A stretch of DNA of 64,000 nt from an uncultured Saprospiraceae bacterium (lineage in GTDB: Bacteria > Bacteroidota > Bacteroidia > Chitinophagales > Saprospiraceae), in NCBI GenBank assembly GCA_937926205.1, contig CALEYL010000032.1, positions 87,156 through 151,155 on the forward strand. Reading direction: 5' to 3'. The notes under the pieces are model-generated. The model saw only the letters and a list, made by a program, of their open reading frames with translations. It was not told where the DNA came from and searched no databases. This document shows, piece by piece, positions 25,201 to 32,949 of the stretch (position 1 is its first letter; every line of letters starts with the position of its first letter). Both the position numbers and the translations under genes were made by a program.

Positions 25201-25993
25201 TGATAAAATCAAGCAAATGGAGCGCAATGGTCTGGGCGTATTCCATCTGACAGAACTCTATGGCCTCCGCTTCGATATTTTGTTCATCAGCAGTGTATTT
25301 GGTATTTCAGATGTAAAAGGCAATTTACCGGATGCTGCAGATTGGCTGGAGACGCCTGAAAGTTACAGCCTGATCAACCTGCTTCAGGGATGCGTAACTA
25401 AAGATGTTTTTATTCTTAACTCCATCCCAAAGGTTGATTTGTCGCGCCGCCTGAACCTTGCTGAAAAAACAGGGTGGTCTGCCTGGGCTTACTACTGCGC
25501 GTACGCAGAAGCTTTCCAGGAAGCTGACATGGAAGCACAACAAGCCATCATTGAAAGCTATCGCAATGTCCACCATGCCGGCGTTAACCCCCATCCCGAT
25601 AGTGTTTTTGCAGCTGAAATCGCCAGGGAACTGACCCCTTATCTTGGCGCAGAGCGCATCCAGGTAAATGTCCGCGAAGCGCATCGCTTTTTTCCCGTAC
25701 TGGTTCAGCCTGTACGCTCCGGAGAGCCTAAAATTTGTATTCTGCCTGACTGCTTTCACGCTTTGTCGCCAGGCACCGATTTATTATGGGAATACGAGCA
25801 AACCCGCAGCCTGGCGCGCCAGGGTTACCGCTTCCTTCCGGTTTGGTCGGTAAAATGGTGGAAAAATTCAAAACTTGAAGCGCGGAAAGTAGCCAGTTTG
25901 ATTCTAAAATTCGATGCGGAAGGCGCTTCTGATGACGAAGAGGAAACGCTGAAGGAAGACCCTGATGTTGAATTGAAAGACCCCCGGAAATAG
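22217..25993 (+). CDS. large SF1 helicase-like/REase-fold protein with degraded catalytic motifs
   Basis: A 1258-residue cytoplasmic protein shaped like the DNA2/NAM7-type helicases fused to a Vsr-like nuclease. Walker A is intact (GIAGTGKTY, about 270-278). A helical, coiled-coil-rich insert of some 500 residues follows (about 340-830). The expected Walker B DExx is CIEEGHRIG (about 841), the GD..QL.P motif is FTDPSLFIPG, the YRMHP motif is CHRWRPG, and the C-terminal TRA(R/K) motif reads QGCVTKD, so helicase motifs II, III, IV and VI are all altered. Residues about 1145-1235 follow the MTES_1575/Vsr nuclease pattern (LPDCFH for ECDGxxYH, then RSLARQGYRFLPVWSVKWW), but the first catalytic Asp is missing. 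It may bind nucleotide and DNA or RNA without unwinding. It stands alone, with its own promoter. Confidence 0.75.
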   Translation: MQTKQSNSRGRLIYETCFDASHQATDLMTLSAEDADLPYRWISSLLHRKSFKAQLKADFNQNRLFRHWYFSSKNAERTLGARVLALGFPIVALKEANGTGSAPLLLWNFQMEPDPDRTDTWNLSWQPELPLYPNLALVDHIHPDFRADFEAALLELQKKGFDSPAMLAAWVVEWVEKLGWELENQSIALSPWPQEAPLENSGCEGAVYWCAALGVYPPLANHPVQLPELSATEASASDWGHPYGLPELDPWQSNALQVLRTNPNTLIEGIAGTGKTYLLANLIIQALSNGKSCLVVSESVPSLQQIQALLGQQGIASLHFLLRDAHYDKNLLLELLRAIGHAERTETRHRKEAFRQTLDKLTLEKMKMDQQYQSVRRKVFGASNWSETVGRFLRISRQEGKELLSSQLVPQEFQFQETEFQETTEAIEKSLPLFQRVNTMNHPLRNLNAGIFIHYDKEESLEFIERQTQLLLEKAAKVHHRYILKQNEYADLLLEYYEQHYRELLEKTETLGDRLREAERRFGMNLLRAGKGSLRLYGVFSDKHRQMLELKEAIADARAALEKNYREYRFFEFNFEEIERPDEQLAAFLKALERWRDGLPSVIQDELIRLSAKTALPELGMNESMEELELTLDLLTEEINESGLYQLPLENKRLTISKRQRFLEELMEQMEATRFSLKDFDPFYDWQRNWFQMPEASRRVLKALAKVRPANWQAAFESWYLNNCLNNAFQPSLPTKEPPLKEYAHQYRLMETLLLPQIADLWQQQREQALATFKRQSERNRNVAYDTCFGKNNAELCKDKTVEDIFRLALPTIAKTLPVLLVTPRVAQSMLRAGGAGSFDVVCIEEGHRIGAADGEALSRLGKRVAVFTDPSLFIPGNGDFAAQCTKNNAYKTAPLRICHRWRPGSLLPLAGNVEWSDKALTECTVHYEQLDGRYQVDQAVNDEEAQQVIRLLNQVKETPQRTYPTVGIACFTLEQRNLISDYLLQIKRKDLPGADKIKQMERNGLGVFHLTELYGLRFDILFISSVFGISDVKGNLPDAADWLETPESYSLINLLQGCVTKDVFILNSIPKVDLSRRLNLAEKTGWSAWAYYCAYAEAFQEADMEAQQAIIESYRNVHHAGVNPHPDSVFAAEIARELTPYLGAERIQVNVREAHRFFPVLVQPVRSGEPKICILPDCFHALSPGTDLLWEYEQTRSLARQGYRFLPVWSVKWWKNSKLEARKVASLILKFDAEGASDDEEETLKEDPDVELKDPRK

Positions 25994-26026
25994 CTGCAAT
26001 CGGAATGGACCATTCTGACTTAATAA

Positions 26027-26143
26027 ATTGATCCATCCGATTACAACAAAGCCAAGTATTTAGAACAATACATAACCGGGGTTAAACAAGCAGACCTAAA
26101 CTATAAACTTGCTTTACGAGACGTAAAGATGCTTCTCACCTAA
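26027..26143 (+). pseudogene. 38-codon remnant of an unidentified gene
   Basis: Between a double stop (26021-26026) and TAA (26141-26143) runs a frame with a natural protein composition: IDPSDYNKAKYLEQYI, then KQADLNYKLALRDVK. It has no start codon or leader and looks like the helical C-terminal end of a lost gene. I cannot name the family. The rest of 25994-26290 holds only short GGGGACA-type repeats at 26227-26256. Confidence 0.35.
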
Positions 26144-26270
26144 GTTTCGGACTTTTATTTTTGGGAAGATTTCAGTTACACCAATCACAAAAATAAGGCG
26201 TCTGGGCTGAGCACCTTTAATTTATAGGGGGACAATTAGGGGACATTTAGGGGGATTCCGGAAGATGGAC

Positions 26271-26289
26271 AAAAAGGGGGGACATCCCC
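26271..26289 (-). terminator. possible weak terminator
   Basis: On the minus strand, right after the TPR-LuxR stop, GGGGATGTCCCC can form a small hairpin followed by CCTTTTT. The stem is only 4-5 bp. Confidence 0.3.
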
Positions 26290-26290
26290 A

Positions 26291-28036
26291 TCAATGGTTG
26301 AGTAAGCTTTGGAGTTCGGTATCGGTAGTAGGCTGTAATTTTTTGCGCAGGCGTTGTTTGTTCTTTTTAACACCTTCCAGGCTAATGCCCAGCGTTTGTG
26401 CAATTTCCCTGTTGCTGAATTCCAGTTTGAGCAAAACGAGCATGCGAATTTCTCCGGGGGTAAAACTCAGTGATTCCTGTTCGTGAAGCCGGCGGATAAA
26501 GTCGTGGTGTACTTCATCAAACAGCCGTTTGAATTGTTTCCAGTCGTCCTCTGTGCTAAAAGTGAATTGCAGCAATAAGTCTTTTATTTTATCCTGCTCT
26601 TTGTCTGGCAAGACGCGTGAAAGGTGTTCTTCAATACCCTGCGACAACTCATTGTGGTGTTGTACCCTTCTGACATACCTTTCTAACTCCCTTTTGCTTT
26701 CAGCAAGACGTTCCTGTAAATGGCGCTGTACGATTTTTTGTTTCTGCTGTTTCAGATAGAAAAACATTCCGAAAACGGCTAAAGCCAGCACCAGAAGAGA
26801 AAAGGCAATCAGAAAATACTGTTTATCGGCTTTTCTGGCATTTTTTTGCTCCAGCAATTTCTGATCCAGCAACGCTTTTTGTTGCAAAAGTGAATGTTGT
26901 TCTCTGGCCCGGAATATTTCCAGTGTTGTCGTTTTTCTATTGATAGAATCCAGCATCTCAGCTGCACGACTCCGGTATTTGTATGCTTTTTCCCAATCCC
27001 CGGTAAGGGAATAATATTCAGACCAGGTAAGGATGGTTTTACTCGAAACGCCCAGTGTATCTTCAATGCTGTCGGCAATTTTGAGGTATTTCTGTGCATT
27101 TACTAAATCTTTGTTCTTTAGCTTTAAAGAGGCCAGCGTGATACAGGCATTGAGGGCACTGCCCACTTGTCCGGAAAACAGATTGCCGTTGAAATCTTCC
27201 TCAAGCAACTGCTCGGCTTCTTCCAGCTTGCCCAAATCCAGCATGACCATGCCCTTGTTGCCTTTTGCAATGTATTCCCAGTCTCTGTTCCCAATTTTGA
27301 TGGCCGTTTGAATCACTTCATCATAGCATCGAATGGCTTCTTGATAGTTGCCTAGTCTGTTATATGAAAGAGCGATGGTATTCATAATATTCAAACGGTC
27401 GACAACTGAATAATCTGCATCCGGGGCTTCCAGGGCTTTTTTATTGTATTTGATGGATAAGTCGTATTTGTTCAGGCGATAATAATATTGCGCCAGCGTG
27501 TGGTATTTGAAATGAAGTTTCGTTAACCGGGAACGCGTTTTAGGATTATCCAGGCTTTTTTCCAGAGCAATGACAAAAGGAAGAGATTTGTCTATCAGGT
27601 ATCTGTGCTTGTAAAAGTTGATGATATCTGCCTGTGCCTCACTTGCGAGGTCTTCAAGTCCGTTTTCTTCACTGATTTGACAGGCCCATTCATAAAAAAA
27701 AGCAGGCATATAGGGTTGTTCAGGGTCGGACTCAGGCCAGAGTTGACCGCAAAGGATCGCAATCTTTACTTTTTCTTTAGGAGGGGCGTTGCCTTTTTCT
27801 ACCCATTTGGAAACCAGGGTAATGGCATAACAAAGGTCTATATCAGTAAGGGCAGGTTGATGTGACCTGAGTTGATCGAAATATTCGGCTATGGCCCGGA
27901 CATCAGTCTTTTCTGTATGCCGCAGAAAGTCAGACCACAACTCATCCACGTCCTTATTTGGGGGGTGAAATGCGAGCAGCATTAAGCTGCTGGTAAGGAT
28001 AAACAGTCTTCTTTTTGTATGACTAAAAATGAACAT
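26291..28036 (-). CDS. TPR transmembrane protein with LuxR-type helix-turn-helix
   Basis: A 581-residue regulator. A hydrophobic N-terminus (about 8-24) serves as signal or membrane entry, then a tetratricopeptide domain spans about 80-360 (for example YDLSIKYNKKALEAP and YQEAIRCYDEVIQ). A membrane helix lies at about 402-424, then a coiled coil (to about 480), and a C-terminal GerE/LuxR-like DNA-binding domain at about 520-575 with the helix-turn-helix EFSNREIAQTLGISLEGVKKNKQRLRKKL. This suggests a periplasmic TPR sensor that controls a cytoplasmic DNA-binding tail directly through the membrane, an architecture common in Bacteroidota. The signal and targets are unknown. It follows the thioredoxin/MsrA-like gene by 29 bases. 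Confidence 0.85.
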   Translation of the reverse strand: MFIFSHTKRRLFILTSSLMLLAFHPPNKDVDELWSDFLRHTEKTDVRAIAEYFDQLRSHQPALTDIDLCYAITLVSKWVEKGNAPPKEKVKIAILCGQLWPESDPEQPYMPAFFYEWACQISEENGLEDLASEAQADIINFYKHRYLIDKSLPFVIALEKSLDNPKTRSRLTKLHFKYHTLAQYYYRLNKYDLSIKYNKKALEAPDADYSVVDRLNIMNTIALSYNRLGNYQEAIRCYDEVIQTAIKIGNRDWEYIAKGNKGMVMLDLGKLEEAEQLLEEDFNGNLFSGQVGSALNACITLASLKLKNKDLVNAQKYLKIADSIEDTLGVSSKTILTWSEYYSLTGDWEKAYKYRSRAAEMLDSINRKTTTLEIFRAREQHSLLQQKALLDQKLLEQKNARKADKQYFLIAFSLLVLALAVFGMFFYLKQQKQKIVQRHLQERLAESKRELERYVRRVQHHNELSQGIEEHLSRVLPDKEQDKIKDLLLQFTFSTEDDWKQFKRLFDEVHHDFIRRLHEQESLSFTPGEIRMLVLLKLEFSNREIAQTLGISLEGVKKNKQRLRKKLQPTTDTELQSLLNH

Positions 28037-28065
28037 TTCCGATTAGGGATTTAGCGCATCTGCTT

Positions 28066-29109
28066 TTAAGGCTTTTCAGCTTTCAGTTTTTCGGTCGCAA
28101 CCCACGCTGCTGTTATGTCTTCTCCAATTCTGGATTTCCAGTTTGTCTTTGGATGTTTTTGAATATAGCGTACCAGTTCAATCTGACGGGGTGAAAGCAC
28201 CTCTTCGGGATTCTGGCGCTTCCCGGCTAAAGCGTTGGCGCGCGTTGCCTGTAGTGGCGTCATGGGGACGAAGCGATGAAGGGTTTTTGATAAGTAGTAT
28301 TTGGGTTCACCGTCTGATCTGAAATTCGATTTTGGCGCCACAGCGCGGCTTCCGAGTGTCTTCTCTGCAACGGCCTTTTGGGTAGGGGTGTGGTAATAAA
28401 TACCGTCGGCGCAACTGGCTTTTTTGCCACTCTGAATTAACTTTTCATAAGATACCACTGCCGGATCGAAGCTGACCTGAACGACTTCCCTGCCATCCAT
28501 AAACCCGGGTTGTGTGGCAACTACTCCATCCGTGCTGCCAAAATGACCTTCGCCGGTCCAGAAACAATACATGGAAAAAGTCGCAGTTTCCACGCCCCGC
28601 AACTCAGCACTGAATTCTTCGTTCAGCAAATCGAGGTAAGCCGGCGCTACCCGACCCTGCAAATCAAGCGATTGCAGCATCGCCTGCACCAGGCCCCAGG
28701 CGGTGTAATTCCCGTTTACCCGCTGGATGATGTCTTTGCCGTTTTTATCCACGATCCTGACAACAGGGTTGTTCCATGCCGGTTCTCCATAATGCTTCAG
28801 TACCCGGGCGTCCGCTCCGTCTTTGTTGTTATAGATGGCAAGGGGAATAAAAAGGGTTTCAATCGCTTCCGCAATCAGTGGGTGGCTGAGGACATTGCGC
28901 CCATAATTGCGGCAGGTGGAACAGCCGGGTACTTCCTGAAAAAGGATAAACACTGGCTTGTCTGTTTTTTTTGAAGTGGCGAGGGCTTCGTCGTAATTGC
29001 GCAGCCAATTCACGGTACCCAATTCTTCGGGCTGCTGGGGGACAGCAACAGGGGCCTCTGCGCCGGAAGTCCGGGCAACGAACATCAATATCGTCATAAA
29101 CCAGAACAT
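28066..29109 (-). CDS. thioredoxin-like and MsrA-like fusion protein
   Basis: A 347-residue exported protein; residues 1-18 look like a signal peptide. The first domain (about 30-150) is thioredoxin-like with a CxxC site, Cys63-Ser-Thr-Cys66, in EVPGCSTCRNYG. The second (about 172-245) recalls methionine sulfoxide reductase A: YCFWTGEGHFGS with Cys182 in the place of the MsrA catalytic cysteine, then DGVVATQPGFMDG, and FDPAVVSYEKL; Cys233 could resolve it. Compared with true MsrA, the glycine-rich segment after the GY/GF motif is much shortened. A helical tail of about 60 residues ends the protein. It may repair oxidised methionine in envelope proteins with its own reductant domain, or be a relative with another thiol role. 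It is probably cotranscribed with the TPR-LuxR gene. Confidence 0.75.
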   Translation of the reverse strand: MFWFMTILMFVARTSGAEAPVAVPQQPEELGTVNWLRNYDEALATSKKTDKPVFILFQEVPGCSTCRNYGRNVLSHPLIAEAIETLFIPLAIYNNKDGADARVLKHYGEPAWNNPVVRIVDKNGKDIIQRVNGNYTAWGLVQAMLQSLDLQGRVAPAYLDLLNEEFSAELRGVETATFSMYCFWTGEGHFGSTDGVVATQPGFMDGREVVQVSFDPAVVSYEKLIQSGKKASCADGIYYHTPTQKAVAEKTLGSRAVAPKSNFRSDGEPKYYLSKTLHRFVPMTPLQATRANALAGKRQNPEEVLSPRQIELVRYIQKHPKTNWKSRIGEDITAAWVATEKLKAEKP

Positions 29110-29199
29110 AAGGCATGTTTTTAGCGGATGAAGAAATAGCGACTGATCCCTTTGATACGTTTTGCCAGGCTTTGCAGTTGTTCCCCCGGAGGCATTTTT

Positions 29200-29499
29200 T
29201 TACAAAACCTCCATCACCGTCCGGAAGGCGACGTACTTGTCCTGGTAACGAGCCATGTGTTCCTCCTGAAGTCTTTTGGCGTGATGCGCTGCGTATTCCT
29301 GCAGGTTTTTCATGCTTTCGCAAAAATACTGGGTGGCGTAGGTCATCCCGTCAGCATCGTCCTGCACAATGCGGCAAATGCGGTGGTCGGTAAACAAGCC
29401 CGTGGCCATGACATCGGGAATGTGCTTATTGCGCATCCATTCCAGCCATTCCTCGTGAACGTCGAGGTCAATTTTTACAGTTACGTTGTAAATAATCAT
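29200..29499 (-). CDS. DUF4286 family protein
   Basis: A 99-residue cytoplasmic protein with the Bacteroidota DUF4286 pattern: MIIYNVTVKID at the start, HEEWLEWMRNKHIPDVMATGLF, YATQYFCESMKNLQEY and a C-terminal HMARYQDKYVAFRTVMEVL. The fold is expected to be a ferredoxin-like dimeric alpha-beta barrel, as in antibiotic-monooxygenase relatives, but no activity is known. It lies 39 bases after the metalloprotease gene and 90 bases before the thioredoxin/MsrA-like gene, on the same strand. Confidence 0.9.
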   Translation of the reverse strand: MIIYNVTVKIDLDVHEEWLEWMRNKHIPDVMATGLFTDHRICRIVQDDADGMTYATQYFCESMKNLQEYAAHHAKRLQEEHMARYQDKYVAFRTVMEVL

Positions 29500-29538
29500 A
29501 TTTTCCTGATTAACGATAAAACTCCTGCCAACTGAACC

Positions 29539-31989
29539 TTACTCACCACATCCAATCGGCTGCCCGTCGGGCAGGGTTTTGGGCGCAGGTACTTTGTATT
29601 TCGATGGATCCAGTTTAAACAAACGGATCTGTTCTTTTAAATAAGCGACGTGCGCCTGGTGTCCGGATGTGCCTGGCAAGGGAGCAGGAATCATCATCCG
29701 GTCCCAATCCATGATTTTTTGCCAGGCAATGGCCGAAACCTGCTGCATGATGCTGGAATCACCAGCCAGTTGAAACAAGTGGAACAGCAACAATTTTTCG
29801 GTAATTCTGCTTATCTCCTGCTGCATGGGCGGAGCGTCTGGATTTCTTTTTGACGTTTGCCTCAATTGATCAATGACCTCTCCGACCGATAAAGCGTCTG
29901 TTTTCAGGGCTTTTTGCTCGATCAGGCGTGCCAGCCTGGCGGGATTCAGTACGAAATTCAGCGTATGTTCTGCTGAACTTTCCGCTGCAGCCAGCGGGTC
30001 GAATGCAGGTCCGGTATATATTTTAAACAACTCCCGATCGCGCTGGTAGCCTTCCGGTTGTGGCGGAATCAGCCGAATGACTTTTTTAGGCAGTTCGAGG
30101 AAAGAGGGTTCGAGGGTTCTCAGTAATGCTTGTAATGCTGCGCGTTGCGTTTCCGGCGCTACGGGGTTGTTCAGTACCTGCCCGTCTCCCCGTGCACCAT
30201 AACTGTATTCCACACCCCCAACGATTTTGGAAACCGCCTCCACCTGATAGCGGTGTGCCAGGTAAACCGGAGTCAGCACATTTTCCAAAGTCCCCATCGG
30301 CGCGCCAACCGGGATTTGCTTTTCGCTGAAATGAGCAAGCGCTGCTTTGCGAACCGCTGAGATGCGATCGAGCTCTTCTATGGCAGAAGCGCCGTTGTCC
30401 CACAAATGAGCAATGGGGCTGGCGCCGCCGGCGGGGCGGGCATCGCTGTCAGACAGGTAAAGCAGGCCCATGGCGATGCTTTGTTTCAGGATGGCGTCTA
30501 ATGCTTCGGCTTCATTGGTGCCTTTTGGAAAATCCTGATAACCGAACAGAATTGCCCGCTTGTCCCATTCGCCAATACCGGTGGCGTAAGCTTGGGAAAA
30601 ATCCATGTTGCCATCCCCGTCTAAGGTAATGTAAGGGTGCGGGTAGTCCATAACCGAAGCGCGGTTGTTTTTGCTTGCCGCAAAATTGTGCGTTAAGCCA
30701 ATGGTATGCCCAACCTCGTGGGCCGACAATTGGCGCAGGCGTGCCAGGGCCATAGCCTCGAGTCTCGGATCGGGCGTTTTGCCTTCTGCGTAAGCTTCGA
30801 CGAGGCCCTGTGCGAGCAGAAAATCCTGGCGCACCCGCAGGGAACCCAGTAGCACATGGCCTTTGATGATTTCGCCTGTTCGCGGATCCACCACTGAACT
30901 GCCATAGGACCAGCCCCGGGTGGAGCGGTGCACCCAGTTGATCATGTTGTAGCGCACATCCATCGGGTCGGCGCCAACAGGCAGTTCCTTCACCTGAAAG
31001 GCGTTGCTATACCCCGCTGCTTCAAAAGCCTGATTCCACCACAAAGCGCCTTCGATGAGGGCCGATTTGATGGGTTCCGGCGCACCGCGATCCACGTAAT
31101 AAACGATGGGTTCCACGGCTTCGCTCATGGCAGCGGAAGGGTCTTTTTTCTGTAAACGGTGCCGCAGAAGTAGTTTCTTTTTGATGGGCTGGCTGATGGG
31201 GGTGGAGTAGTCGGCATATTCCATTTCAATATAGCCTGACCGCGGATCGTACACACGGGGCTTATAATTGTTGTCCGGCAATTCGATAAAGGAATGGTGG
31301 GTGCGCACGGTAACGGCTTCCGGCGCCGGCGTCACCGATTTTATCCAGGGGCCTTTGGCTTCACCGGCGAAAGTGATCCAGGCTTCGAATTCACTATTTT
31401 TAGGAAAATTTTTGGTGCGGTCCAGATAAATGGCCGAGCGGTTGGCGTCAAGGGTATAGGTTCCCTGATTTTGGTTGCGCAGGCGCGCGGCCACCTCGTG
31501 TGCGTCGCGCAGCAAAAAAGGCGTGAGGTCAATGAGCACCCGGTCGCCTTCGATCGCTTCCACCTTGAACCCGCCGATGATGGAACGGGCAAAAGCCTCT
31601 TCCACAGATTGGCGCTCGTCGGGATTGTCGCTCTCGGCGCGGTAGCCGTAATTGGGTTGCAGCAGCAGAACTTTTGGCCCGCTGCGAATGAACTTCACAA
31701 TCCGGTCGCTGCCCAGCTGGTTGCGGTCCAGACCGATGTCGTTCGAGCCGATACCGCCCGTCAGGGAGTTTACATACAAAAATTCCGTATCCCACTGACT
31801 GATTTCCAGCCAGATTTTACCTTCCGATTCTTCCCAGTAGTAGTTGAAATAACCCGGAAAAGCTTTCATTCCCGCGGTCTTCACCGTGATGGTCGGCGGT
31901 GGCGTTTTGGGTTTTTCCTGTGCAAATACAGGCGTAATCAACATCGCCGCAAAGGCAACGACAGACAAAAAGCGTATGGTGTTTTTCAT
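29539..31989 (-). CDS. secreted zinc metalloprotease (DUF5117/DUF4953 type)
   Basis: An 816-residue exported protein with signal peptide MKNTIRFLSVVAFAAMLITP... ending in FAQ. The N-terminal DUF5118/DUF5117 region runs from about 40 to 270. The metzincin-type zinc site HEVGHTIGLTHN sits at about 422-433, His-Glu-x-x-His-x-x-Gly-x-x-His, followed by the Met-turn VMDYPHP. The C-terminal region (DUF4953) is helical. Length and order match the large extracellular or periplasmic zinc-dependent metalloproteases common in Bacteroidota. It lacks a T9SS sorting domain. It begins a run of four same-strand genes down to 26291 that may be an operon. Confidence 0.9.
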   Translation of the reverse strand: MKNTIRFLSVVAFAAMLITPVFAQEKPKTPPPTITVKTAGMKAFPGYFNYYWEESEGKIWLEISQWDTEFLYVNSLTGGIGSNDIGLDRNQLGSDRIVKFIRSGPKVLLLQPNYGYRAESDNPDERQSVEEAFARSIIGGFKVEAIEGDRVLIDLTPFLLRDAHEVAARLRNQNQGTYTLDANRSAIYLDRTKNFPKNSEFEAWITFAGEAKGPWIKSVTPAPEAVTVRTHHSFIELPDNNYKPRVYDPRSGYIEMEYADYSTPISQPIKKKLLLRHRLQKKDPSAAMSEAVEPIVYYVDRGAPEPIKSALIEGALWWNQAFEAAGYSNAFQVKELPVGADPMDVRYNMINWVHRSTRGWSYGSSVVDPRTGEIIKGHVLLGSLRVRQDFLLAQGLVEAYAEGKTPDPRLEAMALARLRQLSAHEVGHTIGLTHNFAASKNNRASVMDYPHPYITLDGDGNMDFSQAYATGIGEWDKRAILFGYQDFPKGTNEAEALDAILKQSIAMGLLYLSDSDARPAGGASPIAHLWDNGASAIEELDRISAVRKAALAHFSEKQIPVGAPMGTLENVLTPVYLAHRYQVEAVSKIVGGVEYSYGARGDGQVLNNPVAPETQRAALQALLRTLEPSFLELPKKVIRLIPPQPEGYQRDRELFKIYTGPAFDPLAAAESSAEHTLNFVLNPARLARLIEQKALKTDALSVGEVIDQLRQTSKRNPDAPPMQQEISRITEKLLLFHLFQLAGDSSIMQQVSAIAWQKIMDWDRMMIPAPLPGTSGHQAHVAYLKEQIRLFKLDPSKYKVPAPKTLPDGQPIGCGE

Positions 31990-32128
31990 GACGGATTGCT
32001 TTGATCCGCTAAAGTAGGGAATGGAAGGCGAATGCGGTAGAAATTAGAAGGTTAAGGTGATAAAAGGCTAAACGCACAAACCCCATTTAAAGATTTGTTA
32101 AACGCCCCCTGCTCAGAAATCGCCGGTG

Positions 32129-32136
32129 TACCTTTG
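32129..32136 (+). promoter_or_regulatory. -7 promoter box TACCTTTG
   Basis: A perfect TAnnTTTG match 27 bases before the DUF4197 gene, giving a leader of about 20 bases. No TTG is at ideal distance. The remainder of 31990-32162 shows no other structure. Confidence 0.45.
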
Positions 32137-32162
32137 AGCGTTCTCAAAACAAACAAAAAAAG

Positions 32163-32897
32163 ATGAAAAGATTTTTGCTCTTAATCCTGATGACCGGCCT
32201 GGCCAACTTTGCGGCAAACGCGCAGTTTGACCTGAAAAAAGAAACCGGCAAATTGCTGAAAAAGACCACCGGCGTGGGCGGTCTCAGCAACGAAGAAATT
32301 GGCAACGGCCTCAAAGAAGCCCTCAATGCGGGCGTTCAGAAAGGCGTCACCACGCTCAGCGCTACAGATGGCTACTTCAAAAGCGAACTGTACAAAATTC
32401 TGATTCCCGACGACGTGCGCACCATCACCAGCAAACTGAAGCAGGTGCCCGGCTTTGGCAATGTGGAAGAACAACTGATTGAAAAAATGAACCGCGGCGC
32501 AGAAAAAGCAGCCTCTAAAGCGGCGCCCATTTTTGCAAACGCCATCACCTCCCTGACTTTCCAGGATGCCCTGAACATCCTGATGGGTGAAAAAAATGCA
32601 GCGACGCAATACCTCAACAAAACGACCGGCGATCCGCTATACCAGGAGTTCAACCCCATCATCAAAGCTTCACTGGAAGAAGTGGGCGCTTTGAAATACT
32701 GGTCGGAGTGTGTCACGGCTTACAACAAAATTCCTTTCGTGAAAAAAGCCAACCCCGATCTGCCGGACTATGTCACCAAAGAAGGGCTGAAAGGCCTCTT
32801 TGGCATGGTGGCTGAAAAAGAACTGGAAATCCGCGAGAATCCGGCGCTTCGGACGACGGATTTGCTGAAAAAGGTGTTTGCGAAGCAGGATAAGTAA
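32163..32897 (+). CDS. DUF4197 family protein
   Basis: A 244-residue periplasmic protein. Residues 1-20 form a signal peptide ending ANAQ. The mature sequence is the DUF4197 domain: GLSNEEIGNGLKEALNAGVQKGV near 40-62, the ATDGYFK segment, VPGFGNVEEQLIEKMNRGAEKAA near 97-120, and LTFQDALNILMGEKNAATQYLNKTT near 132-156. The family is widespread in Gram-negative bacteria, almost wholly helical and without known function. The gene ends in a strong shared terminator. Confidence 0.93.
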   Translation: MKRFLLLILMTGLANFAANAQFDLKKETGKLLKKTTGVGGLSNEEIGNGLKEALNAGVQKGVTTLSATDGYFKSELYKILIPDDVRTITSKLKQVPGFGNVEEQLIEKMNRGAEKAASKAAPIFANAITSLTFQDALNILMGEKNAATQYLNKTTGDPLYQEFNPIIKASLEEVGALKYWSECVTAYNKIPFVKKANPDLPDYVTKEGLKGLFGMVAEKELEIRENPALRTTDLLKKVFAKQDK

Positions 32898-32906
32898 TAG
32901 CTGTCT

Positions 32907-32949
32907 TTAGGGTTCGATGGTCGAGCGTAACTCAGCCATCGAACCCTAA
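32907..32949. terminator. bidirectional hairpin between convergent genes
   Basis: TTAGGGTTCGATGG (32907-32920) pairs perfectly with CCATCGAACCCTAA (32936-32949) around a 15-base loop. The right arm overlaps the stop codon (32946-32948) of the amidohydrolase. Neither side has a long T-run, so termination may be partial. Confidence 0.7.
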
